Shown: in pieces, positions 36,528 through 49,285 of the stretch
Numbering within the stretch: the first letter of the stretch is position 1
Layout of the letters: every line of letters begins with the position of its first letter
Assembly: GCA_964035795.1 (NCBI GenBank)
Contig: OZ038320.1
Location: forward strand, 17,936,589-18,000,588
Direction: 5' to 3'
DNA from: Pterobdella sp. o SKG-2022
Lineage: Eukaryota; Annelida; Clitellata; Hirudinida; Piscicolidae
Length of the DNA: 64,000 bases
The notes under the pieces: generated by a model
Seen by the model: only the letters and a program-made list of their open reading frames with translations
Database searches by the model: none
Told to the model about the DNA's origin: nothing
Translations under genes and position numbers: made by a program

Positions 36528-36535
36528 TATATAAA
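36528..36535 (+). promoter_or_regulatory. Candidate TATA box for the tetraspanin gene
   Basis: TATATAAA lies in a locally more GC-rich stretch (GTGCAGTTAGCCTGACAGTC just upstream) and is followed about 60 bp later by GAGATAAG then GTAGTT, a possible donor. The tetraspanin ATG exon begins after an acceptor-like CCAACAG, so an upstream non-coding exon is expected. The link over 2.8 kb is a guess. Confidence 0.25.
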
Positions 36536-38715
36536 TGAGCTCAAACCAAATTTCAACTATATTGACCCATAATCAGACAATTCTTTCGAGATAAGGTAGT
36601 TTTCTCGCGTTCTTTTTATGCGTTTTCCTTCTTTGCACTCATTATCAAATTTTTTGTTAGTTCATACTGCTGTCCGTGGTACGTTTAAGAGTTGTGTATA
36701 TAGCAAAACTCTAAAACTTCGATTATTGGTTTCTGTGTAGAAATAAAAGCAAAAAAAATAATCTCTTCTCTGCTTAAAACCTTGAAAAAGCTCTACAGAT
36801 GGACCCTTGTGCCATTTTTTTAGTCTTCCGAATTTCTGCGATTAGTGAACGAAATACCAAACTTTTTCCAATTTATATATTTCAGCGAAATATTTTTAAA
36901 AAAACGTTAACTGTTACAAAAATAATATTTTTAGATATATTTAAATTTGATCCAAAACTTCCTTGAATCACGATCGCCTTTATCGCAAAATAGAAGAGAC
37001 GTGGAGTGTCAAACGGTTCAAACAACAAACTCCACGCGAAAGAATTTCAACAAGGTAAAAATACTAATGTATTCATAAATTTTCATCGTTCTTATAATCT
37101 TTCTATGTTTGGCTCCAACTGAACCTCAAATATCTAGTATGAAAAAGCTGAATTCTTGCTACTGGTAAGTTTTTCAGATTAAAGAGCAAGTAGCAAGTTG
37201 AAAACATGAAGTTTATATAACTAGCATGAGTGTAAATGAAAGAGTTTTGACTTCTCCAAAAAAGAAAGAAGTCTCCCTTGACCTGAAAGAAAATATTAAT
37301 GAGTCAATGTGAGTTTTCAATATTGATGAATGTTTCATTAGTATCAAGTTAGTTGAAGTTCAAAGTTTCAGAATGTATTGCACATATTGATCTGATGAAG
37401 CTTGTGCAAACAAACGTACATCTGGTCCTTTTATATATATATCCACTGCGTAGCTGCTTTGTCGTTAATGATAGTGAGTTATAAGTTTAAAGTTTAGTTA
37501 AGAGGTAAGTGCTTGTAATTTATTTTTTACTTTTTCTTATTTCGCTGCGTGTATGTTATTTTGCATCGGAGTTGATAAACAAGTATTTGATCATCTTCAA
37601 ATTTTATTTTTACCTTTCTTCATTTTAAAAAATTTACATTTTTTTTTGATATTTTTTCAATATAAAAATATATTAGAGTGACATTTGACACCATAGACCG
37701 CCCAATTGGATGCTCTCTTGACGTTTATTCCATGAAGAAAAAACATAAAAAACAAAACACCAATATTTGGATTGAATTTTTTGATAATAGCAAACTTTAT
37801 CACAAAACTTGAATTTTAATAGGTGCGAAAACTATTTTGAATTTTTTTGGTTTCACAAATTTTTAAAATAATTTTTATTGAATTTTTAAATAATTTTATT
37901 TTTAAAACAATAACAATTATCTTTCTTATTACAAATAATCTAAAATGTGACTATATAAACAAATTTTGACTCAAGTTTATGATAAAAATCAAAATTTTTC
38001 ACATAACTCAAATTTTAATCAGTGCATAAACTATTTTGGCTTCTTTTAGCTCTAAAGTTCGAAATGATGCTTATAAAACTTTTGAATACTTTTATTCTTG
38101 AAACGTTAATAACTATCATTATTTTGAAAGAATTTGTTCTACCTAGCAGGTTTAATAGTTTCAATACTTTTAAAGAGAAGTAATTTAAATATAAATACAG
38201 CCAGTGCCGCCAAGTAGTTGATGATCTACTTATAATCGTTAAATCGATTTTAACAATTAAAAAACCCCGTGAAAAACTATTTGATTATGTGTGGTTTCAC
38301 AATAGTAAATTGAATGTTGCGATGCCTATAATCTACAAATATGAGGTATTTAGTTGAGTTCATTTTATGAGTATTTGCTAAAAACATTGGTAATTTTTTA
38401 ATGCAACAAACGTGATTATTCAATTACAAGGAGAAAATGAATAAATTTTGTGGTAATCAATTAAAGAAACATTCGTTCAACTGTTACATTGATTTATCTG
38501 TCTAAACGATAAGTATAAGTTGTTAATGATACATTATTTACATTTGAAAAAAAGCAATGAATATTCATGACCTTATGCTATATTACACATTTATTTTTTA
38601 TCGACTTTTAGTGTTCATGCTAATGAAATTTTAAACTAATATTAAAAATAAATATATGGAAACTTGGAACATTTAAAAGTGTTAACTATTTGAAATGTTT
38701 AAAATATTAATTGTT

Positions 38716-38872
38716 TGCCGTCTATCTAAGTTGGTAGAGAATTGGACTTATTAGCTAAAGTTACCGGGTTTGGTCCTACGTGGGTTTTCGCTACAATTAA
38801 ATTTGTAGCAAGCCTATTGGTCTATAAAGAAAATTGTTTTATAAAGACCGCATTACATTACATTATAACTAG
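38716..38872 (+). mobile_element. tRNA-derived SINE, diverged copy
   Basis: GCCGTCTATCTAAGTTGGTA (A-box region), CTAAAGTTACCGGGTTTGGT (B-box region) and the tail AAGACCGCATTACATTACAT match the copy at 21449. The stretch between the B box and TTTTCGCTAC is deleted compared with that copy. Confidence 0.8.
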
Positions 38873-39342
38873 GCAAACATTTTTTTGTTTAAAACTATTT
38901 TTTCAAAGACCTCTAAATTTAAATCATTGAACTAGTAGCTCTTTATGAAGTCCCATGGTAGATAGCTGTAACCACAGCTGTCTATCAAGCAAAACATACA
39001 AAACTCTCATAAATTTCTCTTATATGTGGAAACTTTTATTCATTACACCTATTTGTACCATTCATATTTCCAACAACTTGTACTAAAGTATTGAAAAATT
39101 TAATTTATTTACAGCTTTAGACAGTTTCAATCTTTACCCTTTAAGAAAATCTAATTTAAGTCTCAGTTTGAAGCAACAAACCCTATAAAAACATTAATCC
39201 TTACATTTCAAAATCATATCTTACACTCTTTCTGATATCAATTTCACCCCGAGTGTTCAGAATATGAAATAATTAATTATGCATTAACATCTATTATTTT
39301 TATAATTCTTATTATCCACCTCAAAGCAGCCAACAGACAACA

Positions 39343-42300
39343 ATGGCAAAAAGGATGAACTTGCAGTCAGCAGTGGCTATAAACTTTCTCAAGATGTTCC
39401 TATCCATCTTTCTGACCATTTTTATTGTATGTTCCTTTTGTAAAACCTCACCATTTTTTTTGTTCTTTCAATGGGTGTATTTATGTCTTCTGGTCGTGAA
39501 GCCTTTTATGTGATTTTTATATACTCTCCGTCATATTATAGTTTTTATGTGTTTTCATTTTAATTAGTTTACCAAATGAGCCTTATTTTATCTACCGTCA
39601 CATACAATGGTATGAATATATTTTAGTTTTTTAAACAAATAGTTTATTACAATCTGTTTGACATGGTTTAGTACCCGGTGACATCTCTCAATTGCTTAGT
39701 TGTCATCTAATAATCCATTTTGATTTCATGTAGCTTTGAGTTCGAAGGATTAAAAAATACTTCTCATGTAACATAAAATTTTATTGATGGTTAAAAGTTA
39801 TTCTTAATTAGAAATTAGGTGAAGGTGCTTGAAAAAGTAGGGTTTTTAGCAAGAAAATTTCTTCATAATTACATTCCAGAAACGATAAATCCAATTAATC
39901 AATAAATGAATATACGATAAATTAGTTACTTAATGATGATATAGAAAATTCATCAAAAAGCTCTGTCACAATAGTATTTATCATAGTGTTTTCATAGTTC
40001 ACATTTTGGAGGCTAATTATAAACGAAGTATGGGATAAAATTTGTATTCTTTCAAGTCATTCCGTTTTCTCAAACAACCTCAGTAACTTTATATAAATAT
40101 TACTTTTTAAAAACATCAATTAAGGATTCATACATTTATTTAAAATAAAAGCTAAAGCTATAATTATAAATATTGTTGACGTTTCATGATAAGGCTATAC
40201 TTATCGATAATTATAGCTTTTCGCTTTTTTTTAAATAAATGTAAGAATTCTCAATTGATTCTTTTAAAGTTTAATTAGTATACATAAAATGTTTCTGAAA
40301 AGATATATAACTCTGTTGCTCTAAGTTTTTTGTTTTTTTTTTCATATAAAAGTCACTTCACAACAGTAGCACCTTCTTGTCTTCATTCTTCATTTTTATT
40401 GAGTGTTAAATTGATTAGCAGACTTAGCTATATTTTATTCTAGAACAATACTTTCATAAAGATAAATTTTATTTTATTTTTTTCTCAAACTGTTTTATAC
40501 ATACATGACTTGGAAAGTTCTGCATGTTTAAAAAACAATATTTTTGATAGAAATTAAATTTTTTGAGTTCAGTATGATAATGTCAAAGACAGTTTATAAG
40601 TTAGTAAACCATTCTGCTTTCAAAATATCATCAAACATATGTTGCATTTCATTGAAATATTTCATCTAAAATAAATCGTTATTCTGTTATTTATAAATTA
40701 TATTTTTTTCCGTCTCATTTATTTTTATGTGATTTTTATACTTTTTGGTTTCGTAAAAACCTATGAGCATAAGCATTGCTTGAACGAATAAAATTCAAAC
40801 CACTCAAGTAACTCTCTACCATCTTACCAGGCGTCGGGAATAGCAATATTAATGATAGGAATATACATGTATGTGGAGTTATACAGATTTGTGAGTATAA
40901 GTACGTATTACTACCACGCCCTACCTGAAATTTTTATGGGTTAGTTGTTGTATGGATTTTGGTGTGTTGGTAAATGGAGTGTTGAAACATGGGTGCTCTT
41001 AAGCGATAAAAATAGCTGTCGACTCAATAATGGAATGACTGAGTAATGAAACTCAGTATATTGAGTGCTGTAGTTTATTGAGTGTGGTGAATTTTTTAAT
41101 TAAACAATATAATTTAAACTTACATTATCAAGTAAAATTTCATTTAGAAAAAATTTCATTTTATATTAGTACAACTACTTTTCCCTACGGTAACATTATT
41201 GTGATGGAATAGAAAATAAAGTTCTTAGACGCTTAAAACATCTACTGGCTTCTCAATCAAAAAATTTTCGGTATCAAAGTGAAATATAGAAACATTGTGT
41301 TATTGCTAGCCTTTATCGCAGTTTTGGGGATTAATAGAAGCTGGTGGATTATTTTGAATTGACAAATGAAAAATTTGCAAATCCTTATTTTTTAGATAGT
41401 TTTGTCAAAAAAAGAATTTTGATATTGACCTAGTTTCTTGACGAAATTTAATGAAAGCTGTTACAAAACAGCTTCAAACAGCATTTTTATAATAAAGTAA
41501 AAATTTATGAAAGTTTAAAAGATTTTGAGGAAAAAACATACCAACTTTTTCAATCATCGGCCGCAACTGTGGAAAATTGATTTCGACAGCCAGATAAGAC
41601 ATTATAAAAATGCGAAATTTTAGAAGCATATCATATCCAGGCGTGATCGACGACAACTATCCATCTATATTTAAAAAACATCAAATATTTAGAATTATTT
41701 GAAAAACGTACGACAAGAAGTTATGAATAATAGAACCACAACACTCAAGCATTAGCACAATATTACACGTCATGACCATTTTATGCATACAGGGATCGGC
41801 TTGGGCATCTTGCTGGTGGGCATTTTGGGCTGCTTCTGCACCTTCAAAGAACATGGAATATTTCTTCACGTGGTAAGATATTATTTTTGTTCTTATTCAG
41901 AATTTAATCTATAATTGGCTTTCATGTATTATATTGGCCCCTGAGGAGCATTAGACTAATGCTCTACCAGCATATTACCGGGTTCGATCCCGTGTTGGGC
42001 CGATAATTAGCACCTGTTACACAGTGTTTTTGCTACATCAAATTTGTGGCAAGCGCTTTGATCTACAACAAAAACGCTTTATAAATTTCATATTAATTCA
42101 AATCTTCACAGTTATCGGTCTTGTTGTTGTGCATTTTCATAGTGGAATTGTGTAGTGCCGTCGCAGCCTTCGTCTTGAGATCGCACGTTTGTACTTTCAT
42201 CTTTAAGACTTATATCTTCTATTGTGGATCAGTTTGTCTAAATAAATACTTTACTTCAAAAAATCATTAACTAAGAATTTCATCAAATAAATTTTACTAT

Positions 42301-43727
42301 GAGCTCTTGCTTAACCAAAACAAATGTATCTTATGTCCGAAACAATAAATTGAACAATCTTTTTTTGACTAAACTATAGTAAAAAAAAACAAAATCATTA
42401 TAAAAGTCTATGAATAAGCTCATTTCGATCATGAAACCTAGATCATAATTCTTATTTATTTTAAAATTTCATCATCCCTATAACCCTGTCTTTAAATACC
42501 TCATACAAGTGTTTCATGGACCTAACGTCCATTGAATATTCAAAAATGATATTATACCTAAAATGAACACATAATCTGGTGCATAATAACTTTTCAAATC
42601 AATATCAACAGATAATACATATCAATATAATATAAATGAATGGGTAGATAGAGCAGGGTTTCAATGATGGCCTAACACAAGCAATGGAGGAATATGACAC
42701 GGACATGCATAAAAATTACGCCATCGATGGCATCCAAATGAATGTGAGTATTGATCAACGCGATGTTATTTCTGTAAAACCTATAGCAATAAAGTAGTTG
42801 ATAGATTTTTATTTTAATGACTGTGAACTTGCTGGTTCAAAAGTTGCTGTAAACAAACGTTTTTAATAACAGTTTTTTGTATTATTGGTTTTTTCATAAA
42901 CTTAAATTAAAAATTTTTCATGATTTCTTTCAATTTATTTTTTGGTATAGTAAATTTTTAATTAAACAAAATTATGTAAAATTCAACTAAAGTACCATGA
43001 TAAGGCTAAACTTATAGAAAATTATAGGTTTTTGCTTTTATACAAAGGTCTTAAGAAATTGACGTAAAAGTTGAAAAATTTAATTACTCAAAAGACATTA
43101 AAATGTCTTTAAAATTTAAAAAATGCTGAAAATACAACCAACTCAACCCAACGTCTAGTTTAAATGCTGCGGCAAGGACTCATACAGGGACTGGTTGAGT
43201 AGCAACGTCACAGATAAAAAGGTGCAAAAGGTTCCCATCAGTTGCTGCAAGACCAGCACTTGCGACCCCACCAGTCCTGTAGACATTAACCAAGAAGTTT
43301 GTGCTTTTACATTACGAATTACTTGATGTTTGATGATATTAGTATATTTTATTGATATTATTTGCATTATTGTTACTTATACACGGTCTCAAGTTCAAAA
43401 AGCTCGATCAAAGTTTTCAAGTAACTTATTTAGTTACTGTGAATTTTTTTTTCGTTTTTTTTATATTATTATAAAATAAATATAACCATCTTATAGCGGT
43501 AAACAATATCATGAACCAGCCATACCAAGAATTATCCGACCCACTTAAAATACACAAAAAAACCCAAATAACCAATATTTTAATTAAAACAGGGTTGTTA
43601 CTTCAAGCTGTCGACCTTCATGGATAGCAACTTTCTGATGGTGGGTGTGTGTGCCATTGTGTTCGCCTTCCTTCAGGTCTCAGTTTGCTGCTTATTTTTG
43701 ATATTTCTTTTATATTTGTTAGTTTAA
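39343..43727 (+). CDS. Tetraspanin, one internal exon not located
   Basis: Tetraspanins are four-pass membrane proteins that organise membrane microdomains. Exons: 39343-39426, 40831-40890, 41793-41872, 42112-42186, 42657-42743, 43159-43296, 43593-43727. TM1 is VAINFLKMFLSIFLTIFI plus ASGIAILMIGIYMYV. TM2 is IGLGILLVGILGCFCTFKEH. TM3 is LSVLLLCIFIVELCSAVAAF. The large loop carries the family CCG (FKCCGKDSYRDWL), then PISCCKTSTCD and EGCYFKL, supplying the disulfide cysteines. TM4 starts NFLMVGVCAIVFAFLQ; reading on past a GTCTCA at 43677 finishes the helix (VSVCCLFLIFLLYLLV) before a stop at 43725. Exon 41793 needs a preceding phase-1 end while exon 40890 ends in phase 0, so a short exon in 40891-41792 is missing. 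Confidence 0.88.
40186..40275 (+). repeat. Repeat E copy in tetraspanin intron 1
   Basis: TTCATGATAAGGCTATACTT, then ATCGATAATTATAGC, AAATAAATGTAAGAATTCTC and AATTGAT follow the repeat E consensus. Both inverted repeats are intact here. Confidence 0.8.
41934..42095 (+). mobile_element. tRNA-derived SINE ending just before a tetraspanin exon
   Basis: The B box GGGTTCGATCCC near 41980 is intact, while the A-box part is rearranged (GAGCATTAGACTAATGCTCT). The body matches the family (ATAATTAGCACCTGTTACAC, AAACGCTTTATAAAT). It ends about 17 bp before the acceptor of exon 42112-42186. Confidence 0.82.
42995..43050 (+). repeat. Repeat E copy in a tetraspanin intron
   Basis: CCATGATAAGGCTAAACTTA, then TAGAAAATTATAGG is the repeat E core with the loop variant GCTAAA. 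It lies between exons 42657-42743 and 43159-43296. Confidence 0.65.
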
Positions 43728-45039
43728 ATACACTGAGCGTTATTCAAACCCATTCAAAAAAAAAGGTTCCATGAGCAGGTTTTGAATTAAGTAACTTTAT
43801 TTATGAAGTAGTGCTAGGGTTTTCTCTTTGAAAAATCAAAAAGCAAAAAATTCGCTCAGTTTCGAAGCTAGCTCATAATTTATGTTTTTTTATTTTAGTT
43901 ATATAATCGAATTCCATTTAACTTAACTTCAACTCATTTTTTTTGTTTTCTTATTAAAATTTCACTTTTTATACTCAGATTTTTTATAAAATTCCATTTT
44001 TGTTTGAATTCATTTTACATTTACTTTATTTACTATTTAAAATATTTTATTTCCCTATTTTTTGGTAACGTTGCCGTTAAAAATGGTCATTAAATTTATC
44101 GCTGATATATTGTTCAACTTTTTACAGGATTTAATTAGTTTCATTACTTTATTTAAATAAAAATGAGTTAAGTAATTTTTGATAAACCTTTTGATGTAAA
44201 ATTGTTATGTTTATTCAAATTTTTATTTAAATTAACTTTTGTTTTCGGATAATTACTCCTTTTCTCTTCGCAGGTAAGTAAATATTTATCATAAACTGTT
44301 CATTTCAAGTATTGTAACTATTTGTTCATTTATGAATCTGTCTGGCTTATAAAATAGCTATTTGAAAAGAAAAAAAAAAGAGGTTTGGTGTATACATATT
44401 CTAATTAAATGTCCTTTTGTACGTTAGTATTCGAATTCTTCTGTGGTTTAACTTTATGTTCTTTGGTTCGTCTGCTCAGAGTGAAGAGGTTCAAATCCTT
44501 TTTGGTGTAAAATTCTTTTATAATAATTTATTATTTAATATTAAGTATAAATCATTATCATTAGTCATTTTAAAGAGGATGGAAGGATTGAATATTCGTA
44601 AATAAGCAACAGTAAAATTTATAAGGAAATTAACTTAATCATTTAAAATTCAATTATGTATATGGTGTTTGATTCGGAACGTTACCAAAGATCACTCTTT
44701 ATTATGCTTTTTATTTTATTTGTTTATTTATTTTTTATTATATTTAGTCTTAGTTAATTATTTCTGTTTATTAACTTTTCCAGTTATTATTTTATTTTAG
44801 TCAATTGATTACTATCAGTAGTTATATACTTTATATATATATATTTTTCTCTCAAATCTTTTTTAAACTTTGATAGCTATATACCTTGATATTACTTGTT
44901 AATTTGTGTATTTCACTATGATTATCTTCTAGTTTTATGTATTCATTTCATTTAATTCTAATCTTCTGTTTTTTAAAACTTTAATATTATCCTATTTATT
45001 ATTTTCTTTGTCATCAGTACTATATATTTCTGCCTCTGC
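43728..45039. other. AT-rich spacer, no gene seen
   Basis: Long T/A runs and no frame with coding character on either strand. It ends at the 5' leader of the RTE-like LINE. Confidence 0.5.
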
Positions 45040-48000
45040 GTCTGCGGAAATTCCACGGCAAGCAGTTCATCTCTATCTAAGGAGTGAACCTCAAATCCTG
45101 CTTTTTCCACTTGGGAAGCAGTAGTTTCTTTTTGACATACATCAAAATACCGATGCTATGGTGACGGAAACATTCTTGGCTACAAATGTAGGCAACCTTG
45201 CTCGAGTTAAAAGAGTAACATGTGAATTTTTAGAGGAGTTGCGACCCTAAATCTCGTCCAGCAAAGAAAAACTCTATGACTAAACAAAAAAATATACGCC
45301 CATACCGCATCGCTCGTCGCGTGGGTGAACAAGGAGTGCATCCTCTAACGAATCATCAGGTTGGAATCGATAAATGTGCTACTGGTGAAAACCTCTTACC
45401 ACAAACTAAACAAAAAGAATCTTTATTGAATTGTGGATTAACAAAAAATATACCAACAATAGACATTAGATCTTTAAGAAATAATCACGAACTATATGAA
45501 TTAACATACTTATCTAGTAAATACAATATAGATATAACCTGTATACAAGAACACAAGTTATATCATCCAGAAGAAACAATAAGATACTGCAATACTGGAA
45601 ACGGTTGGATACTCGTTACAAGTCCTACAGAAAAAGCTACAAGCAACGCTACCATTAAAGGAGTTGGTATGTTTATAAGCCCTAAGGCTTACCAGTCTCT
45701 AGTGAACGTTGAATCAATCAGCCCACGAATTATGGTAGCGACCTTTAATGGAAACCCAAAAACAACTGTGATATCATGCTACAGTCCTACAAATTGCTCT
45801 GACGAATTAGAAATACAAAACTTTTACCATCAATTGACAGATTCAATCAAAAACATTCCCAAACATAATGTGCTAATTATAGGAGGTGATATAAACGCTA
45901 AAATTGACAATAATAAATGTGTAGGCAACAGCTACCATAATTATACAAACAGAAATGGTGAGTATTTGTTAGATCTAACAATCGACTGTGGTCTGGTCAA
46001 TATTTCCACAAAGTTTCAAAAAAATAATAAAGGAAAATTATGGACTTTCACTTATCCAAACGGAACCAGAAGTCAACTTGATTATATCCTTATAAACACA
46101 AAATGGAAAAGTAGTGCTATTGACTGTCGCTCGTTCAGCACATACTCACCACTTGAATCAGATCACAGGATATATGCAGCAAAGGTCAGATTGTCTTTAA
46201 GATCAAAAAGCAAAAAAACAATGAGTCATGATTGGTCAAAATTATTAAATGATGAAAATATAAAAAATAGCTATGCTGTAGAAATCAGAAACCGATTTGA
46301 ACAACTACAAAACCTTAATTCTGATAACTTTTTTAACAAACGATATTTATGAAAATATAATAAAAGCTCACGCTGAAGCTGCTGAAAAATATGTCCCAAA
46401 AAAAATCAAACTAAAAAGAGATTTGCCATGGGAAAACGATGTGGTTTGCAAAAAGAGAAATGAGCTGAACGAAGCTTTCAAACGCAAGAAAGAAAAAAAC
46501 GACCTTAAAAACACCCTACTTGTGGAAAAAGCTAAAAAAGATCTAGACCATGCTTATGATAATTAACAAAAAAATTACGTGGAAAGCAAAATAAAGGAAA
46601 TCAAAGATGCGCACATAAATCACCATTCTAGACTAGTATGGGATACAGTGAATGAAGTGACGAAAAGAAAAGGCCCAAAACGTGGTCGAATCAAAGCAAG
46701 CAACACAGATGAACGTCTTGCTATTTGGAAAGATCACTTTCAAAAGCTTCTTGGACAACCACTGGAGATAGATGATCAACCCGTACCAAAAGTATTCAAT
46801 ACTCTCCCAATTAAAACTGGTGAATTTACTGCAATCGAGCTTCAAGCTTCCATAAAGTCTTTTCAAAATAACAAAGCTACTGGTTTTGTTAATATACCAA
46901 TAGAAACACGCAAAACAGGTTGTATGAACGAAGAACTATTAAATGTGTGCAACAAAACATATCTTGGTGATGCACCAAACTGCTGGCTACAAGGTAAAAT
47001 CTTACCTGTTCCAAAAAAGGGAGACTTGAGTATAGCCAGTAATTATCGAGGAATAACTATCTTCGTCAGCATCCAAAATATACAATAAAAGTTGAGAAAA
47101 AACCAAAATGGCTTCAGACCTGGTCGATCCACTCTTGCTCAAATCCTCACGCTGAGAAGAATACTCGAAGGAGTCAAATCAAAAACACTACCGGCAGTTA
47201 TGATTTTTGTGGATTTCCATAAAGCTTTTGATTCAATTCATAGAGGAAAATTAATGGAAATACTAAAAGCATATGGCATTCCGCTTGAAACTGTAAACGC
47301 AATTTCATTTCTATATAAAAACACTACTGCTAAAGTTATTTCACCAGATGGTGATACAAGTTTTTTTCCAATTCATGCAGAAGTTTTGCAAGGAGATACA
47401 CTAGCACCTTACCTGTTCATAATAGCAGTAGATTATGCAATGAAAACAGCAATCTCTAATTCAGATAATTGTGGCTTTACTCTCGAAAAAGCTAAAAGTA
47501 GGATACATCCAGCATTATGTGTAACAGACATAGACTACGCAGATGATATTGCCCTACTTTCAGACTCTGTGGATAAAGCTGAAAAACTGTTGCATAATGT
47601 AGAAATGGCAGCCAAACTAATAGGTTTTCACATTAATGAGAAAAAAACACAATATATGACATTTAACCAAAAGCCTTCAAAACTCACCACAATAAACAAA
47701 AAATGCATAAAACCCACAAACGATTTTCTCTATCTAGGATTCTGGATATATTCCAACGAGAAAGACGTTGACGTAAGAATCGGTAAAGCTTGGGTTCACT
47801 ATAAAAACTAAACACTATTTGGAATTCAAATCTGCCAAAAAACTTGAAATTAGCATTTTTCCATACTACAATGAGCTCTGTGCTACTCTATGAATCTAGT
47901 ACCTGGACATTGACCAAAAAGTTAGAAAAAAAGTTAAACGGGTGCTATACAAAAATGCTAAGAGTTGTGAATAATGTAAAATGGCAGCAACGTATAAGCA

Positions 48001-48290
48001 ATAATGTACTATACGAAAATTTACAAAAGATAACCAATTCAATTGCAACACAGAGAGTCAGTTCGCAGGACATTGCTTTCGCAGTAAAGAAGTTATACAC
48101 AAATTGATACTATGAGAACCAAGATGTGGTAAAAATACTAGAGGAAGACCAGCTCGAAATTTTATCAACCAACTAACTGATGATACTAATCTTGATAAAG
48201 AAGATTTAGAAACAGCTATGAGCGATAAGGAGTATTAGATGAACAAAGTCATAGAAGTTCGTCTGCGGTCAACATGATGATGATGATGAT
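45040..48290 (+). mobile_element. RTE-like LINE, nearly full length with a few frameshifts
   Basis: A 5' leader (from about 45040) precedes the frame 45276-46352, which carries an APE endonuclease (DITCIQEHKLYHPEE, IGGDINAK, SQLDYILINTKW, ESDHRIYA). A linker runs through 46297-46566 and 46579-47088 (RLAIWKDHFQKLLGQP, FQNNKATGF, ILPVPKKGDL). The reverse transcriptase at 47092-47811 has GFRPGRSTLAQILTLRR, FVDFHKAFDSIHRGKLMEI, EVLQGDTLAPYLF and the catalytic DYADDIALL (about 47533-47560). The C-terminal region is at 47844-48107. It ends in a GATGATGATGATGAT run (about 48270-48290), a typical RTE-type short-repeat tail. Only a handful of breaks makes it the youngest-looking large element here. 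Confidence 0.9.
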
Positions 48291-49049
48291 TTCACTATTA
48301 TTTTTCTCATATTCTATTTTATCTATCTTCAATTTTTCACTTATAAATATGGTATTTTTTCATTAAAACTTTTTTAATTATATATGTACAATAATATTAT
48401 TATATATTATTATAACTATTAATACATTTTGGATTTAAACTTAATATTTAATTTTCATTTTATGTTTTATTTTGTTAATTTTTTGTTTTATAAAAATTTT
48501 GATGAAAAAGTACTTGCTCAGATTATATTTAAATTTATTAAATTTTAGTGCATTTTTACAAAAACTGATCTCTTTCAAGAATATAATCATCTGCAAGCAC
48601 TTGTAAATATGAAAATTGACTGATATCAGAAAATAAACCTTATGAAATAAGCCTTAATCAATACTCAGAGCAAAATCTACTAATGATAGATATCATGTAT
48701 AATGCTTCATACTTTTACAGTAAGATTATTCAGTCAAGTTTTTTTTTATGCCAAATCAAATTTAGTTTATTCGATATGAGTTTGAATAACATTGTTTATG
48801 TATAGAAACAAAAAAATTATTCTAAGAGTAGTAGATTTGACTGCCGTCAATCCCAGCAACTGCGATTAACAGCAGTCGGGCTAGCTTATTGATACTAATA
48901 TATATCTCATGATTATTTCTTTTTAAACTGAAAAATTTCATGCATCAATAAACCTATGAGTAATTTTTTTATAGGTGTATTAATTTGTTTGCAGGCGGAT
49001 ACTTCAATCATGTTAATAAATAGGATTGAGAAAAACTATTGGAAAAATA

Positions 49050-49285
49050 ATTTTAAACCGTCAGCCAAGCTAACGTTTGATTCAAAATTGTTAGAACTTC
49101 GAATCTGCCGTTTACACATTTTGGTATTTAGCCTTAACGTTGTCAAATAGGTTCATCTGCCAAAGAATCAGGACCAAAATATGAGCTTTTTAATATCTGC
49201 ACTATATTCTACTCTTATCCAGGTTATATCAGAAAAGATAGCTACGGGTGCTAATTTTGATGCAGCTTAATGTAGATGTTTAGAG
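49050..49285 (-). mobile_element. Family A 5' leader fragment
   Basis: On the minus strand, ATAACCTGGATAAGAGTAG and GCTAACGT resemble the family A leader at 1040-1280 and 29820-30060, strongly diverged. The coding part is absent. Neighbouring 48835-48890 may hold a scrap of the family A 3' end. Otherwise 48300-50400 shows nothing. Confidence 0.5.

Larger units (their letters stand above)
34200..39342. other. Gene-poor AT-rich spacer between PTCD2 and the tetraspanin
   Basis: No exon chain can be built here on either strand. Two minus-strand frames of about 90 codons (34993-35259, 35502-35774) have no recognisable motif. A TATATAAA at 36528-36535 and a possible donor at about 36598 could mark an untranslated first exon of the tetraspanin gene. 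A SINE lies at 38716-38872. Confidence 0.5.
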
